64,000 nucleotides of DNA from Vibrio coralliilyticus (GCF_024449095.1 NZ_CP024628.1:1178001-1242000); one strand, 5' to 3'; counted from the first letter of the stretch, positions 44,791-54,522 are shown. Notes: generated from the sequence alone by a model not told the origin. Translations and numbers: made by a program.

Positions 44791-45083
44791 ACATTGCTGT
44801 TGGAATACTACTCTGTCTTGGCACCCTGTTTATTTTAATCGCCAGCCTCGGAATTTTGCGAATGCCCGATTTATACACGCGAATGCACGCAGCGACCAAA
44901 GCAGGGACTGTTGGTTTAGCTTCACTGCTATTAGCCGTCGCAATTGCAATACCGGATGTTACGGTCGTTTCAAGAGTCATTGGCACCATGCTATTTATTT
45001 TTATCACTGCACCTGTGGCTGCACACTTGCTCGGTAAGGCAACCAGAGAAAGTGGTTACCAAATCTGGCGCAAGAAAAATTAA
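44787..45083 (+). CDS. mrpG: Na+/H+ antiporter subunit G
   Basis: The 98-residue three-helix protein has the MrpG stretch LGILRMPDLYTRMHAATKAGTVG. It overlaps mrpF by four bases and is the last gene of the operon. A weak hairpin GCAGAGT / ACTCTGC (45087-45120) follows without a T run. Confidence 0.93.
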   Translation: MNIAVGILLCLGTLFILIASLGILRMPDLYTRMHAATKAGTVGLASLLLAVAIAIPDVTVVSRVIGTMLFIFITAPVAAHLLGKATRESGYQIWRKKN

Positions 45084-45157
45084 ACCGCAGAGTCTCCCTT
45101 TTCTTTATAACGCACTCTGCCTCGGTCACAACACCTAAATACCTATTCCAGTGCATA

Positions 45158-46198
45158 TCAAAGCAGTTGTTGCAGAAAAGCCAGTTGCTGCTCTTCCTGC
45201 TCTGTCATTTGGTACTCTTCATCCGTCAGCGTACCGGAATCAAAACGACCAACTGGATAACTCTCAGCATCACTCTGCCCATAACCGGCTTTTTCTCCGG
45301 GGTGACCTGACATACGTTCAATCACCACATCACGTAGCTCTAGATCGATCTCGCCCTCTGGCAAGACTCGTTTAAACGCTTTTAACTCCACTGTTTGCTC
45401 ACCCTCTGACAATCTTTGCTTATCAACTAAAGACGCAATGGCTTTACCGCCTTTCTGATAGAGGTTCGCACGGAGTCTGAATATGCCTTCTTTATCGATT
45501 TGTAACGTGACCGGAATCTTCATATCAGGCCCCTGAGCATATCCTTCTGATACCGACACCACGCTCGCGACTGAATGATACAAACGCACATCGGCACTAA
45601 CAATATCTTCTCCTCGCTCAAAGTCGACACGCGCGATTAATCTCAGCTCTTCAGGCCAATTTTTACCCGGCGTAATTTGCCACTGCATTTCATCCGCAGA
45701 TAAGGTCGCGAGATTCTTCTGCGTAGCGACAGAGACGACCTCCAGTGAAGCACCAAGCACGGTTTCTTGTGTTTTAAGTTCAACCAGTATCGGTTCAGGG
45801 TAGAAGTGCCGGAACTTTTTAACGCCCAACGAAGCCGTTGATTTGCCGTCCAATATCGGAATCTCTACCACTTCAAATGCATTCCAGTTCAAGTAAGGAC
45901 CGCTCTCATTAACTATCGGTTGAGAGTATGATGGGTATTGAAGAATTTGTTGATGTTTGATGGCTACTTGCTTTAACTTCAGTGCAACTGCTTTAGTCTC
46001 GATGGGTGTTGCCCCCCCTGTCGAGGCTTGCTTTGAAATAACAAAGCGATTGTCCCCTTCAGGAAGGGGAGCTGCAGCATGACCCACTTTTCCCCTAGGC
46101 TTGGCGTATTCGGATGTCTCAACGGGGTTTGGCCAAAAAATGAAGCCTGCTGCTGTCAACGCAGTGATGAAGCTGAATACCCATAACTTAGTCTTCAT
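45158..46198 (-). CDS. membrane-anchored or secreted partner protein of the adjacent hydrolase
   Basis: The protein (346 residues from ATG 46198, GGAGAA upstream) has an N-terminal hydrophobic segment (about residues 5-20) followed by a long beta-rich extracytoplasmic part. The C-terminus is polar and helical (LTDEEYQMTEQEEQQLAFLQQLL). I do not recognise a domain. It directly follows the secreted alpha/beta hydrolase gene, about 50 bases after it, and its size and anchor resemble lipase-specific foldases. The foldase RxxFDY signature is not seen. A chaperone or anchoring role for the hydrolase is an inference from position alone. Confidence 0.6.
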   Translation of the reverse strand: MKTKLWVFSFITALTAAGFIFWPNPVETSEYAKPRGKVGHAAAPLPEGDNRFVISKQASTGGATPIETKAVALKLKQVAIKHQQILQYPSYSQPIVNESGPYLNWNAFEVVEIPILDGKSTASLGVKKFRHFYPEPILVELKTQETVLGASLEVVSVATQKNLATLSADEMQWQITPGKNWPEELRLIARVDFERGEDIVSADVRLYHSVASVVSVSEGYAQGPDMKIPVTLQIDKEGIFRLRANLYQKGGKAIASLVDKQRLSEGEQTVELKAFKRVLPEGEIDLELRDVVIERMSGHPGEKAGYGQSDAESYPVGRFDSGTLTDEEYQMTEQEEQQLAFLQQLL

Positions 46199-46250
46199 AA
46201 GGTTCTCCAGAAAATCAGGGCTGAGACACCTTACCCAGCCCTGCATACGA

Positions 46251-47300
46251 TCAGTTTAGGCCAACCGCAATTTCAGACATGGTGTCTTTATTAGACCCTT
46301 GTACGTACAGGTATTTGGTTCCCCACCAGCCATTTTCCTTGTAAGTTGTAACCCCGACAGATTGGCCATTGGCTAGCGTCACATCCGTCACACTGGAGGT
46401 AACTTCTCCTTTGTGTTTCGGGCCCACTACATCACTGTGGCTGTAGTCGTCTCCCATGATCAAGGGATAGTGCTCAGGCATAAAGTTAGAGACGCCTTTG
46501 CTTTGTGAGGCGATCTTGCCGTTCATCGCTAAACTTGTTGAACAGCTGTCGTAACTTCCTGACTCTGCAGCACCACAAGCGGAATGCGCCGCCACAACAC
46601 CATCATCATTGCCGGGAAGAAAAGCGGAAGTCGTTTTGAAATAGTCGGTCCCGTTCCCAATAAATCGAATTCGTGGAATGCGGTGCTCTGACAGGCGCGC
46701 TATCTGGCGTGCATTGGAGACTTTTAGATCATTGAGTACACCTGAGTTTTCCTGATTAGGCATTTCCCCCAGCCACAGTGAAATAGCGTAGCGCATCGCA
46801 CTGTTTGCCCAGCCTCCCCCTTCGATGATGTTGACCACAATATCCCCAAGCTCAGAGCCGCCACCAGCACCAGCAAAATCGTAGGTAGCGACAACATTGA
46901 GAGGCTCTAACCCAGCGTTAGTCAGCCAGTTTTCCTGATTATCTAACAGATATCGTGCAACAAGGTCACCAGCGGAGTGCGTCACAAAAATACACCCTGA
47001 CTGGCAGGTTCTATTGCGGGACAGCTCTTGGAGTTTAGGCCAAGCGTATTCGCTGGAGATTTTGCCTTCAACACGTTCATAAGCAGGCCAGTCAATCCGA
47101 GCGTCAGCGTATTGGAGCCAGTACTCTTTCCAGTAATCTTCACCTTCCAGTTCAACCTGAGCAGCATTAGGTTTGGACTGTAATTGATCCGATTGAAAGC
47201 CGTGAATCAGCACGACCTTGTAGTTTCCTATGGCAGCATGTGTGAAACTAGAAAACGCAATTGCCACTGCAATGGAGGCAATCTTTGTCATTATTTTCAT
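46251..47300 (-). CDS. secreted alpha/beta hydrolase, lipase-like
   Basis: The 349-residue protein has a signal peptide (about 1-22, cut near THAA). KVVLIHGF (residues 28-35) matches the oxyanion loop of lipases. The nucleophile elbow is THSAGD with Ser109. A later DD (GNDDGVV) and H (MGDDYSHSDVVG) are candidate acid and base. Four cysteines could form two disulphides, as in secreted enzymes. The target may be lipid esters or a polymer such as a polyhydroxyalkanoate. It is followed by an unknown partner gene. It could start at either of two ATGs nine bases apart. Confidence 0.8.
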   Translation of the reverse strand: MKIMTKIASIAVAIAFSSFTHAAIGNYKVVLIHGFQSDQLQSKPNAAQVELEGEDYWKEYWLQYADARIDWPAYERVEGKISSEYAWPKLQELSRNRTCQSGCIFVTHSAGDLVARYLLDNQENWLTNAGLEPLNVVATYDFAGAGGGSELGDIVVNIIEGGGWANSAMRYAISLWLGEMPNQENSGVLNDLKVSNARQIARLSEHRIPRIRFIGNGTDYFKTTSAFLPGNDDGVVAAHSACGAAESGSYDSCSTSLAMNGKIASQSKGVSNFMPEHYPLIMGDDYSHSDVVGPKHKGEVTSSVTDVTLANGQSVGVTTYKENGWWGTKYLYVQGSNKDTMSEIAVGLN

Positions 47301-47707
47301 GATGTTATTAACCTTTTCGTCCTGAAATTAGCGTTATTTGCTTTGTCATCAGCGAGCAAAATTCCAAACATCGAAACCACTTTTGCTCGTTAAATAGGAT
47401 TAGTCTTCGGCTCTCTTTTATTCAACTCATCCGATGAGAGCCTTTGCACTAGGTTAAAAAAACAACACATAAATGTTAACAATTTGAGATCTAAGACAGA
47501 TTTACAATAACTATTGATATGAATTTTATTGCTTATCGTTTAAGTGTCACTAAAACGACATGTTTTACTGATATGAGGATCAACCCACGAAATGCTTAAC
47601 TATCCGGAATGATTGACTTTTTATACCACACTGATAAGTAAGAGCACTTTGCTAGGTTGCCGTGTTATCACGTAGACTGTTTAGTAAACCCCTGAATTAA
47701 ATATGCC
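47301..47707. other. intergenic region before the AraC regulator
   Basis: The 407 bases between divergent genes hold the hydrolase and regulator promoters. AT-rich tracts are present around 47455-47560. I see no convincing ORF, terminator or RNA gene. Confidence 0.4.
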
Positions 47708-48529
47708 ATGATTACTTGGAAACAACCGCTGCAAGATTTCGAATGGTTAATACATCAAATCTGGTATCTGGAGCTAGAGGCAGACGATGTCACCACGCAA
47801 CAACCAAGGCTCATTCCCAATCCAAGGGCTCATATACTCTTTACGCCGGACGAACAAAAGTACAGTTACGACAGCGGCATAACTAAATTTGAAGGTAAAG
47901 GGAGTCACCTGCTTTCGGTGAGCGATCAGTTACTGTCATTAGACGACTCTGCTCCACTAAAACGTATCGGTGTCACTTTCAGGCCCGAGGGGCTGTACCT
48001 ACTCAATTCTTTTGTCGGTCATCATCTTAACCAATGCAGCTGGCCTACTTGGTTGGATACGTTTTTCGGCCCCGCACTCCACAACCAGCTATGGCAATCG
48101 AATGACAAATCACACCTGCTTGATGTGTTTCATCATCATTTCCATCAGCTCAACCTAAACCGCAAAAAAGACCGCGCTTTCTCTATTACACAGCAAGCGA
48201 CCAAAACAGTAGAAAATCGCCTATCCGACTGGAGTATCGAGCAGATTGCCGGCCAATGTGCATGTTCTAGAAGAACCTTAGAAAGGCACTTCAAACAAGT
48301 TACAGGGCTAAGCGTAAAGCAATACCTTATGATGATGAAACTGGAAGAAATTGTGTTGTCTATCTATGAGCAAGATGCAGAGCCCGACTGGGCTGAATTT
48401 GCACAAGCATTTGGTTTTAGTGATCAATCACATTTAATCCGCCAACTCAAACATCAGCTAAATCGCACACCGGCCAAGTACCTCAAAGACCGAGACCTCA
48501 CCATCGACATCTACGGGGACTTCGAATAA
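47708..48529 (+). CDS. AraC family transcriptional regulator
   Basis: The 273-residue protein has an N-terminal sensing part with the DUF6597-like pattern (IHQIWYLELE, then PNPRAHILFTPDEQ). Two helix-turn-helix motifs form the AraC DNA-binding domain at about residues 165-265 (WSIEQIAGQCACSRRTLERHFKQVTGLSVKQYL and AFGFSDQSHLIRQLKHQLNRTPAKYL). The ligand and targets are unknown. A GNAT acetyltransferase gene follows 72 bases later. Confidence 0.88.
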   Translation: MITWKQPLQDFEWLIHQIWYLELEADDVTTQQPRLIPNPRAHILFTPDEQKYSYDSGITKFEGKGSHLLSVSDQLLSLDDSAPLKRIGVTFRPEGLYLLNSFVGHHLNQCSWPTWLDTFFGPALHNQLWQSNDKSHLLDVFHHHFHQLNLNRKKDRAFSITQQATKTVENRLSDWSIEQIAGQCACSRRTLERHFKQVTGLSVKQYLMMMKLEEIVLSIYEQDAEPDWAEFAQAFGFSDQSHLIRQLKHQLNRTPAKYLKDRDLTIDIYGDFE

Positions 48530-48600
48530 CACTTGTCGCAAATATCCAATTTTCGGCACAGATGTTGATCTACCATGCTGAGCAAATTGAGAGGTACACA

Positions 48601-49191
48601 ATGACATACAAAAAACTAAAACGTGGTGAATCAATCTCCTTTGGCGACTCACTGAACATCAAACTAATTCAACGCGAAGATCTAAATGACATCGTTCCAA
48701 TGCTTAACGACCAAGAGGTCAACGCCTACTTATTCTTTGCTCCCGCAGAGGAAAGCATGTTCCACGCGTTTTTTACCCCAATCATTGAAAACACTGAACG
48801 CGCAATAACCAAAGGTGAATGGCCAGATAGCCCAACATTTGTGATTCAAGGCAAACAAGGCCATTACATGGGCATGTGCGGATTATCAAAGGTGATGTTT
48901 CTCGAAGGTAACTACGAAGTCGGGTATCAACTTCCCGTCCATGCATGGGGCAAAGGGATCGCTACTCGCGCCTGTCGTTTGCTCACTGATATTGCATTTA
49001 CTGAGTTAGGTAGCCACAAAGTCAGTGCTGACTGCTATGGCGCTAACACAGGTTCGTACAAAACTATGGAGAAATGCGGTTTTACATTTGAAGGTCGCCA
49101 AGTTGACTACTATAAGGTTGAATCAGGATTCGACGATAAAGTGTATTACGGTATAACTGCTAAGCAGTATTGGGCACTAAACAAGTCCTAA
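48601..49191 (+). CDS. GNAT family acetyltransferase (RimJ/RimL-like)
   Basis: The 196-residue protein (ATG 48601, GAGAGG upstream; the open frame runs back to 48562) has the RimJ/RimL-type GNAT layout. It includes VGYQLPVHAWGKGIATRACRLLTDIAF with the acetyl-CoA-binding loop, and ADCYGANTGSYKTMEKCGFTFEGRQ. It probably acetylates a protein or small-molecule amine. A terminator follows. Confidence 0.87.
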   Translation: MTYKKLKRGESISFGDSLNIKLIQREDLNDIVPMLNDQEVNAYLFFAPAEESMFHAFFTPIIENTERAITKGEWPDSPTFVIQGKQGHYMGMCGLSKVMFLEGNYEVGYQLPVHAWGKGIATRACRLLTDIAFTELGSHKVSADCYGANTGSYKTMEKCGFTFEGRQVDYYKVESGFDDKVYYGITAKQYWALNKS

Positions 49192-49230
49192 AAACAACCT
49201 AGGTAAAGGTGTGCGCTTAACTCAATCTAT

Positions 49231-49253
49231 AGCCGCCGACTCCGGCGGCTTTC
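49231..49253 (+). terminator. terminator of the GNAT gene
   Basis: AGCCGCCG and CGGCGGCT form an 8-bp stem followed by TTTCTC. Confidence 0.75.
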
Positions 49254-49340
49254 TCATTCAGTCCAACCACTTCTATTTGACGTAATCCCGTGCTCATCGC
49301 TAGTATCAACCTCACAAATACTAGAATGATAAAAATTAAT

Positions 49341-50348
49341 ATGGCAGAACAAAAAGTACGTTTGGGCATTGCCGGGCTGGGTAAAATTGCACATCGATTT
49401 GCCGCCGATCTCACTCAGCATGTCGACAACGCTTATCTATATGCCGTCGCAGCCAGAGATGAACAACGCGCTGCTGCTTTTGCCCAGCAATATCAGGCTG
49501 AGCGCGCTTATTCTTCTTATCAAGCCATGGCAGAAGACCCAAACGTTGATGCCGTATACATTGCGACTATCCATCCGTTTCACAAAAGCATGGTTGAACT
49601 GTTCTTGAACCACGGCAAGCATGTTCTGGTTGAAAAGCCAGCGTTCACTAACACCCAAGACTGGGACGACATGAAAGCACTGGCAGATAAACAAGGCCTA
49701 GTGCTCATGGAAGCAATGAAGTCAGTGACTTTCCCAGCTTACCGAGCGCTACGGGATTTCATTCAAAAAAATAGTATTGAGATAGAATCAATAGAAGCGG
49801 CGTTCGGCAACTGGCATGAATTTGATGTTCAACAGCAGATTTTCAACCCTAATTTATGCGGCGGTGCGACTTTAGATGTCGGCGTTTATGCGCTCTGGCT
49901 ATACGCGGATCTTTGCCAGCTCAAGCAAAGTGAGATCCAACCGCCATCAGTGTCCTATCAGAAGCACAACAATAAATCCAAGGTCGATGAAACTGTAGAG
50001 TTTACGTTTACTCACGGTATCCAGGGTAAGATTGGCGCTTCAATCAGCCAAAACCTAAAACGCGTCGCGACAATACGTGGGACAGAGGTCGAAATTGTTA
50101 TCCAAGATAAGTGGTGGAATCCAACCGTCATTGATGTCACTTACAAAGGTGAACATACCCAGATCTCACACTTACCTGCAGGCGGTGGATTTGAGTTTGA
50201 AGCTTCTCATTTATCCCAGCTGATCATTGATGGTAAATCGAGCTCGGACTTTGTTCCTCATGAAACCAGTCGCCAGGTGATTGCTCTCATGGAGCGAAGC
50301 CTAAAAGACAACGGATTCTCGCACTTGCTTCACGCCTTTCCTCAATAA
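49341..50348 (+). CDS. Gfo/Idh/MocA family oxidoreductase
   Basis: The 335-residue protein has an N-terminal Rossmann domain (VRLGIAGLGKIAHRF, G-x-G-x-x-A/G variant) and the family signature VEKPAFTN (EKP, about residues 94-101). A C-terminal domain contains CGGATLDVGVYALWLYADL, similar to trans-1,2-dihydrobenzene-1,2-diol dehydrogenase and sugar dehydrogenases. NAD(P) is the cofactor. The open frame reaches back to 49290, but homology begins near 49341; no good ribosome binding site is seen at either. A terminator follows. Confidence 0.85.
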   Translation: MAEQKVRLGIAGLGKIAHRFAADLTQHVDNAYLYAVAARDEQRAAAFAQQYQAERAYSSYQAMAEDPNVDAVYIATIHPFHKSMVELFLNHGKHVLVEKPAFTNTQDWDDMKALADKQGLVLMEAMKSVTFPAYRALRDFIQKNSIEIESIEAAFGNWHEFDVQQQIFNPNLCGGATLDVGVYALWLYADLCQLKQSEIQPPSVSYQKHNNKSKVDETVEFTFTHGIQGKIGASISQNLKRVATIRGTEVEIVIQDKWWNPTVIDVTYKGEHTQISHLPAGGGFEFEASHLSQLIIDGKSSSDFVPHETSRQVIALMERSLKDNGFSHLLHAFPQ

Positions 50349-50355
50349 TCATCAT

Positions 50356-50384
50356 AGCGCCGAGCTTTTCGCTTGGCGCTTTTC
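50356..50384 (+). terminator. terminator of the oxidoreductase gene
   Basis: AGCGCCGAGC and GCTTGGCGCT form a 10-bp stem with one G-U, followed by TTTTC. It may also serve the convergent LysE gene. Confidence 0.85.
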
Positions 50385-50386
50385 AT

Positions 50387-50995
50387 TCAGAATTGCCTAA
50401 CGATCTCTCCAACCACAGGTAAGACAGAGATGACGAGTAGCAACGCCATCAGCTTATTGAAAGCTTTCAAATAGGCTGGTTTGTCTAAGTATCGGCGTAA
50501 CGAAGAGCCAAACACTAACCACACGCCAACACAAGGGAACGAGGCAATAAAAAACATCGAGGCGATGGTCAGGTTTTGAGTCATATACCCTTCACCTATT
50601 GTCGTAAATGCGGATATCGCACCAATTGCCACCACCCAAGCTTTGGCATTGACCCACTGAAACAAAGCTCCATTTAGAAAACCGAGCGGTCGATTTCGAG
50701 CTTTCTCAGCACTCACACTGTCAGCCATGGCGATCTGCAATGCGAGATATAAAAGATAAAGCGTTCCCATGACTTTGACCGCCAAAGAAAGCTGAGGGAA
50801 CAAAGAAAAAATTTCGCCAAAGCCCAGCCCTACCAATAGCAACATCAAAGTAAATCCGACACAAATACCAGTTAACAGCGGCAGGCTGCGTTTTACTCCA
50901 AAATTCAGTCCAGATGTCATCACCATGATGTTATTTGGCCCCGGGGTCACTGAAGATGAAACGGCAAACAAAGCGACGGAGAGTAGATATTCCAT
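50387..50995 (-). CDS. LysE family amino-acid exporter
   Basis: The 202-residue protein has the six-helix LysE/RhtB layout. It opens with SSVTPGPNNIMVMTSGLNFGVKRSLPLLTGICVGF, which carries the conserved TPGPN motif. Members export amino acids or derivatives. It is divergent from a small XRE-cupin regulator, with about 160 bases between them containing three TATAATGAAC repeats. Local control is therefore likely. Confidence 0.9.
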   Translation of the reverse strand: MEYLLSVALFAVSSSVTPGPNNIMVMTSGLNFGVKRSLPLLTGICVGFTLMLLLVGLGFGEIFSLFPQLSLAVKVMGTLYLLYLALQIAMADSVSAEKARNRPLGFLNGALFQWVNAKAWVVAIGAISAFTTIGEGYMTQNLTIASMFFIASFPCVGVWLVFGSSLRRYLDKPAYLKAFNKLMALLLVISVLPVVGEIVRQF

Positions 50996-51052
50996 AATAA
51001 AAGCCTCGACGTTTATTGGTTACCACCACCGAATGCAACCGAAAATAAACAT

Positions 51053-51129
51053 TATAATGAACGAATGAATTTTATAATGAACATCAGAAAAACGTTTGTC
51101 AAATCATGTCATCGTTTTTTATAATGAAC
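51053..51129. promoter_or_regulatory. three TATAATGAAC direct repeats in the lysE/XRE intergenic region
   Basis: Copies stand at 51053-51062, 51073-51082 and 51120-51129. The first two are exactly 20 bases apart, two helical turns, and the third is 47 bases further. Each contains a perfect TATAAT. They may be operators overlapping the promoter -10 elements of one or both genes. Confidence 0.6.
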
Positions 51130-51156
51130 GTAAACACACTGACCAGAGAGAGCGTT

Positions 51157-51714
51157 GTGGATCAAAGTAAACCGCCAATCGAACAAATCGCTGCCACTCT
51201 TAATGCCGAAAGGTTGAATGCTGGCTTAAGTATCGCTGAGGTCGCAAGACGCGCTAACATCGCGAAATCGACGCTCTCACAACTCGAAAATGGCGTTGGA
51301 AACCCAAGTATTGAGACGCTCTGGTCCATCTGCGTTGTCCTTGACATTCCTTTTTCTCGTCTAATCGAAACACCAACTCCAACGACCAAAGTCATTCGCT
51401 ACGGTAAGGGAGTGAGCGTGTTTTCGGAGCAAAAGGATTACCAAGCCGTGTTACTCGCAGCCAGCCCAGCGAATGTGTGCCGCGACATCTATTGGATTGA
51501 AGTCAAACCCGGTCAACCATTTATCTCGGAGCCTCATCACCCGGGTGTGGTAGAGCATGTGGTTATTGTCAAAGGGCGAGCGAAACTCGGGTTGCAATCG
51601 GACCCTCATGAACTAGAGGAAGGGGATTACATTTCCTACCCCGGAGATTTGCCACATATGTTTGAAGCGTTGGAAGAAGATACACGAGCAATGTTGATTT
51701 CAGAATATCGGTAG
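51157..51714 (+). CDS. XRE-cupin transcriptional regulator beside lysE
   Basis: The 185-residue protein (GTG 51157, AGAGAG upstream; the open frame runs back to 51106 across the third repeat) has a helix-turn-helix at about residues 10-62 (LNAGLSIAEVARRANIAKSTLSQLENGVGNPSIETLW) and a cupin domain at about 90-180. It resembles the gcv regulator in layout but not closely in sequence. It is likely a repressor of the divergent LysE exporter, with an amino-acid-type ligand. Confidence 0.87.
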   Translation: MDQSKPPIEQIAATLNAERLNAGLSIAEVARRANIAKSTLSQLENGVGNPSIETLWSICVVLDIPFSRLIETPTPTTKVIRYGKGVSVFSEQKDYQAVLLAASPANVCRDIYWIEVKPGQPFISEPHHPGVVEHVVIVKGRAKLGLQSDPHELEEGDYISYPGDLPHMFEALEEDTRAMLISEYR

Positions 51715-51720
51715 AAATGA

Positions 51721-51746
51721 AAAGGCGAGCAACATGGCTCGCCTTT
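51721..51746. terminator. bidirectional terminator between the XRE gene and the cysteine dioxygenase gene
   Basis: AAAGGCGAGC and GCTCGCCTTT form a perfect 10-bp stem with a 6-nt loop. Confidence 0.85.
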
Positions 51747-51771
51747 CGCATTATTAGCTGTCAGTTCGATA

Positions 51772-52383
51772 TCAAATTTCATAGAACCAAGAATCTTGCT
51801 GCAAATCCAGCAGCTCTGGCTCGCCCCCTTCAAGCTGGTACAAATGGAACTGTTGTAACGGCGGAGAGTAGACATGCAGCGTAACCAGAGGCTCATCATC
51901 AGCCTGCAAATTGGAAATTTGGTGAATATCGTTATCTTTGCTAACAGTCACGCTACCTTGCTGGTAATGGGAGGATTGAGACGCGTAAATATGGCCGTTC
52001 GCTGCCGTTTCAAATAAGGTCTCTGTTACTTCACCATGCAGTACACGCACTCCACAGGCGGTATTTAAGTGGTCATGAATTTTGCTTCTCTGACCATTTA
52101 GCCAACTCAATATGAGCACTTCGCAATGGTCATTTTTAAACAGACGCTTTCGGCAATAACTGTCTTTATCAAAGCTGGCTAATGCCTTTATTTCAGTGTC
52201 ATTCAAAGCCACGTTTTCAAGTATGAATCTAATCGTTGCAAGCGACAGTGGTTTGTTAGACAACTTAATTTGCTCCATAAGCTCCTGAAAATTAAGTCGG
52301 TAGTCACTATCAAGTAGCGCAGCCAGTGCTGGAGCTTGCTCCTGAGTAATCGCTGAGTGTCGCAAATTGTCCTCCTCACACAT
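51772..52383 (-). CDS. cysteine dioxygenase family protein
   Basis: This single-domain cupin of about 203 residues has the CDO iron site: HDH in KIHDHLNTACGVRVLHGEVTET supplies two His, and a third is expected in NDIHQISN. It would convert cysteine to cysteine sulfinate. Candidate starts are ATG 52383, TTG 52401 (AGG upstream) and TTG 52365 (AGGAGG four bases upstream); I chose the ATG. The Tyr that forms the Cys-Tyr crosslink in animal enzymes may be YQL near the end (FHLYQLEG). It is adjacent to the LysE/XRE pair but on the opposite strand. Confidence 0.8.
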   Translation of the reverse strand: MCEEDNLRHSAITQEQAPALAALLDSDYRLNFQELMEQIKLSNKPLSLATIRFILENVALNDTEIKALASFDKDSYCRKRLFKNDHCEVLILSWLNGQRSKIHDHLNTACGVRVLHGEVTETLFETAANGHIYASQSSHYQQGSVTVSKDNDIHQISNLQADDEPLVTLHVYSPPLQQFHLYQLEGGEPELLDLQQDSWFYEI

Positions 52384-52562
52384 CCTGTTATGTTTTGGCA
52401 AGTCGCCTAATGTCTATAGGTGATGAACGAGTAGACAACAAGATGCATAAAAAGTATCACATAGAAGTGCCGTTCGTAGAATGTCGTCACGAATTAACAA
52501 GTAATTAACAAAACACCCAATTGCTTTATTGAACCTGTCTCAGTCATACTTTAACCAGAAAC

Positions 52563-52592
52563 GAAAAGGGCCTTGCGGTTAAGCAAGGCCCT
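52563..52592 (-). terminator. terminator of the first chemoreceptor gene
   Basis: AAGGGCCTTGC and GCAAGGCCCTT form an 11-bp stem with a 6-nt loop; on the minus strand TTTTC follows. Confidence 0.85.
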
Positions 52593-52611
52593 TGTTAGGT
52601 TCTCTTCAATG

Positions 52612-54522
52612 CTATGACAGCTTAAATCGACTGACGATACTCGATAAATGAGCATTGATATCAGCAATACTGTGCGCATCTTCAAGTGCCCGTTGACCAT
52701 TACTATCGAGTTCACCCACGATGTCATTAATCGCACTCATGTTACGGCTCAGCTCCTGCGTGACACTACTTTGCTCTTCAGCTGCGGTCGCAATTTGCGT
52801 GCTCAGATCATTAATCTCTGTCACGAAGTCAGTCATCACATCAAGACTTTCAGCTACTTCCCCTGCGCCTTCCGCTGTCTGACCGCATTTTGCTTTGGTG
52901 GAATCCATAGAATCAACAACTGATTGGCTACCTCGAAGCAAACTAGCCAATGCGGATTCAATTTCTTCGGTACTGTCTTTAGTTCGGCTCGCGAGTTTGC
53001 GAACTTCATCAGCAACGACCGCAAAACCACGCCCTTGTTCACCAGCACGAGCAGCCTCAATAGCAGCGTTCAGAGCCAGTAAGTTGGTCTGCTCGGCAAT
53101 ATCGCCTATGACACCCAAAATAGTATTGATACCATCCGTTTCCGCCGCCATCTTGTTCACATTCTCTGAAGCGACACTGACATCATCGACCAAGTCCTGA
53201 ACATTGCTCTGCGCCTGAGTGACTGTCACCTTCGATGCTGAACCCGCTTCGTTAGCTTTATGCGTCAGCTGAGCCGTATTCGCCGCATCTGTTGCCATCG
53301 CTTCAGCGGTAGAGTTCATTTCTTCTATCGCCGTCACCACTTGCTCTGTTTCCTGTACATGGCTTTGGAGAATGGAGGAGTTACGCTGACTCTGATCACG
53401 CATACGATCTACACTGCCGTTCAACTGGTTAGTCGCTTCGCTGATTTCCAACATCATGGTTTGCAAACTAGCAATAAACTTATTCACACCTTCCGAAATT
53501 TGGCCTAAATCGTCATTCGTAGTCACTGTGATACGTTGTGTTAAGTCGCCATTACCTTCACTCAGCCCTGCGATGGTTTCTTTTAACACCAAAATAGGAC
53601 GATACAGTACCTGCATGACAAGTAACGCAACAACAATACTGATCACCGTCGCAATCACTGCAGTAAAGATGGCCGCTTGCTTAGCGGACGCAAGATCAGC
53701 AAAGGCGATGTCTTTGTCCAGACCGACCACAAAGTACCACTTCTTGCCCGCAATATTGATTTCATGGGAAAAGAACAGTTTTTCGATCTCTCCTTCATGG
53801 CCATCGTAAACAACATCCGTCTTCCCTATTGTTTTATTGGCGACAGTATTAAGCCAAGGGTATTTGTCTGTCTTGTTACCGGCCTCCACATCATCCATTG
53901 ATGAAGCCAGAATGGTAGTATCACTATTTAGTATGACAGCAACCGCTCCAGGAATGTTGTTTGCACTCTTAGCAATCTCATTAAGGAAACCCAGCTGCAT
54001 ATCCACAGAAATCATGCCACTTAATGTCTTACGGACAATCGACACCCAATACTCACTGCCCTCACTGCCTTTATAAGGTTCAGTAATCGATGTCGTGGTA
54101 CTTTGCCGCCCTGCCTGATACCAGCCCCGAGTGGTCACATCCCCATCAAACTTGTGGTTAGGCCATGAGCTGGCTTCTTGGTTCCAATACGCGTCACCAT
54201 TAGTAAAGGCAACGACAGAGCTATTCAAATTAGTGGCATTAGCAATGACATGAGTGAGCTCAATAAAATCGTCAGGCGTACCCGTTATTTCTTTACTTTC
54301 AAAGTGCTTACCCAACTTCTCTAAACCACCAACCTTCTCTCCTAGTTGATCCGCTATCTTTTGTGCTTGCCCTTTCACGTAGCTTTGGTTTGAGGCGGTA
54401 ATTAACTCCACCAGCGTCTCTTCCTGCTTCACATAAGCGACATAACTTGAAACAGATACAGATATGACCACCAGCGCAATAATGGAAATGAGCAATAGCT
54501 TTTTAAAACCTAGATTTCTCAT
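52612..54522 (-). CDS. methyl-accepting chemotaxis protein with dCache-type sensor
   Basis: The 636-residue chemoreceptor has an N-terminal membrane helix (about 10-30), a periplasmic double-Cache-like sensor (about 35-275, with [38 protein letters not shown]), a second helix (about 280-302), a HAMP domain and a long cytoplasmic signalling coiled coil. The hairpin tip is [32 protein letters not shown]. It senses an unknown small ligand, often an amino acid in this sensor class. It is divergent from a second chemoreceptor gene. Confidence 0.93.
   Translation of the reverse strand: MRNLGFKKLLLISIIALVVISVSVSSYVAYVKQEETLVELITASNQSYVKGQAQKIADQLGEKVGGLEKLGKHFESKEITGTPDDFIELTHVIANATNLNSSVVAFTNGDAYWNQEASSWPNHKFDGDVTTRGWYQAGRQSTTTSITEPYKGSEGSEYWVSIVRKTLSGMISVDMQLGFLNEIAKSANNIPGAVAVILNSDTTILASSMDDVEAGNKTDKYPWLNTVANKTIGKTDVVYDGHEGEIEKLFFSHEINIAGKKWYFVVGLDKDIAFADLASAKQAAIFTAVIATVISIVVALLVMQVLYRPILVLKETIAGLSEGNGDLTQRITVTTNDDLGQISEGVNKFIASLQTMMLEISEATNQLNGSVDRMRDQSQRNSSILQSHVQETEQVVTAIEEMNSTAEAMATDAANTAQLTHKANEAGSASKVTVTQAQSNVQDLVDDVSVASENVNKMAAETDGINTILGVIGDIAEQTNLLALNAAIEAARAGEQGRGFAVVADEVRKLASRTKDSTEEIESALASLLRGSQSVVDSMDSTKAKCGQTAEGAGEVAESLDVMTDFVTEINDLSTQIATAAEEQSSVTQELSRNMSAINDIVGELDSNGQRALEDAHSIADINAHLSSIVSRFKLS

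Noticed and set aside
45158..46198. Lipase-specific foldase (Lif)
   Set aside because: The position and anchor fit, but the RxxFDY foldase motif is absent, so it is listed as unknown.
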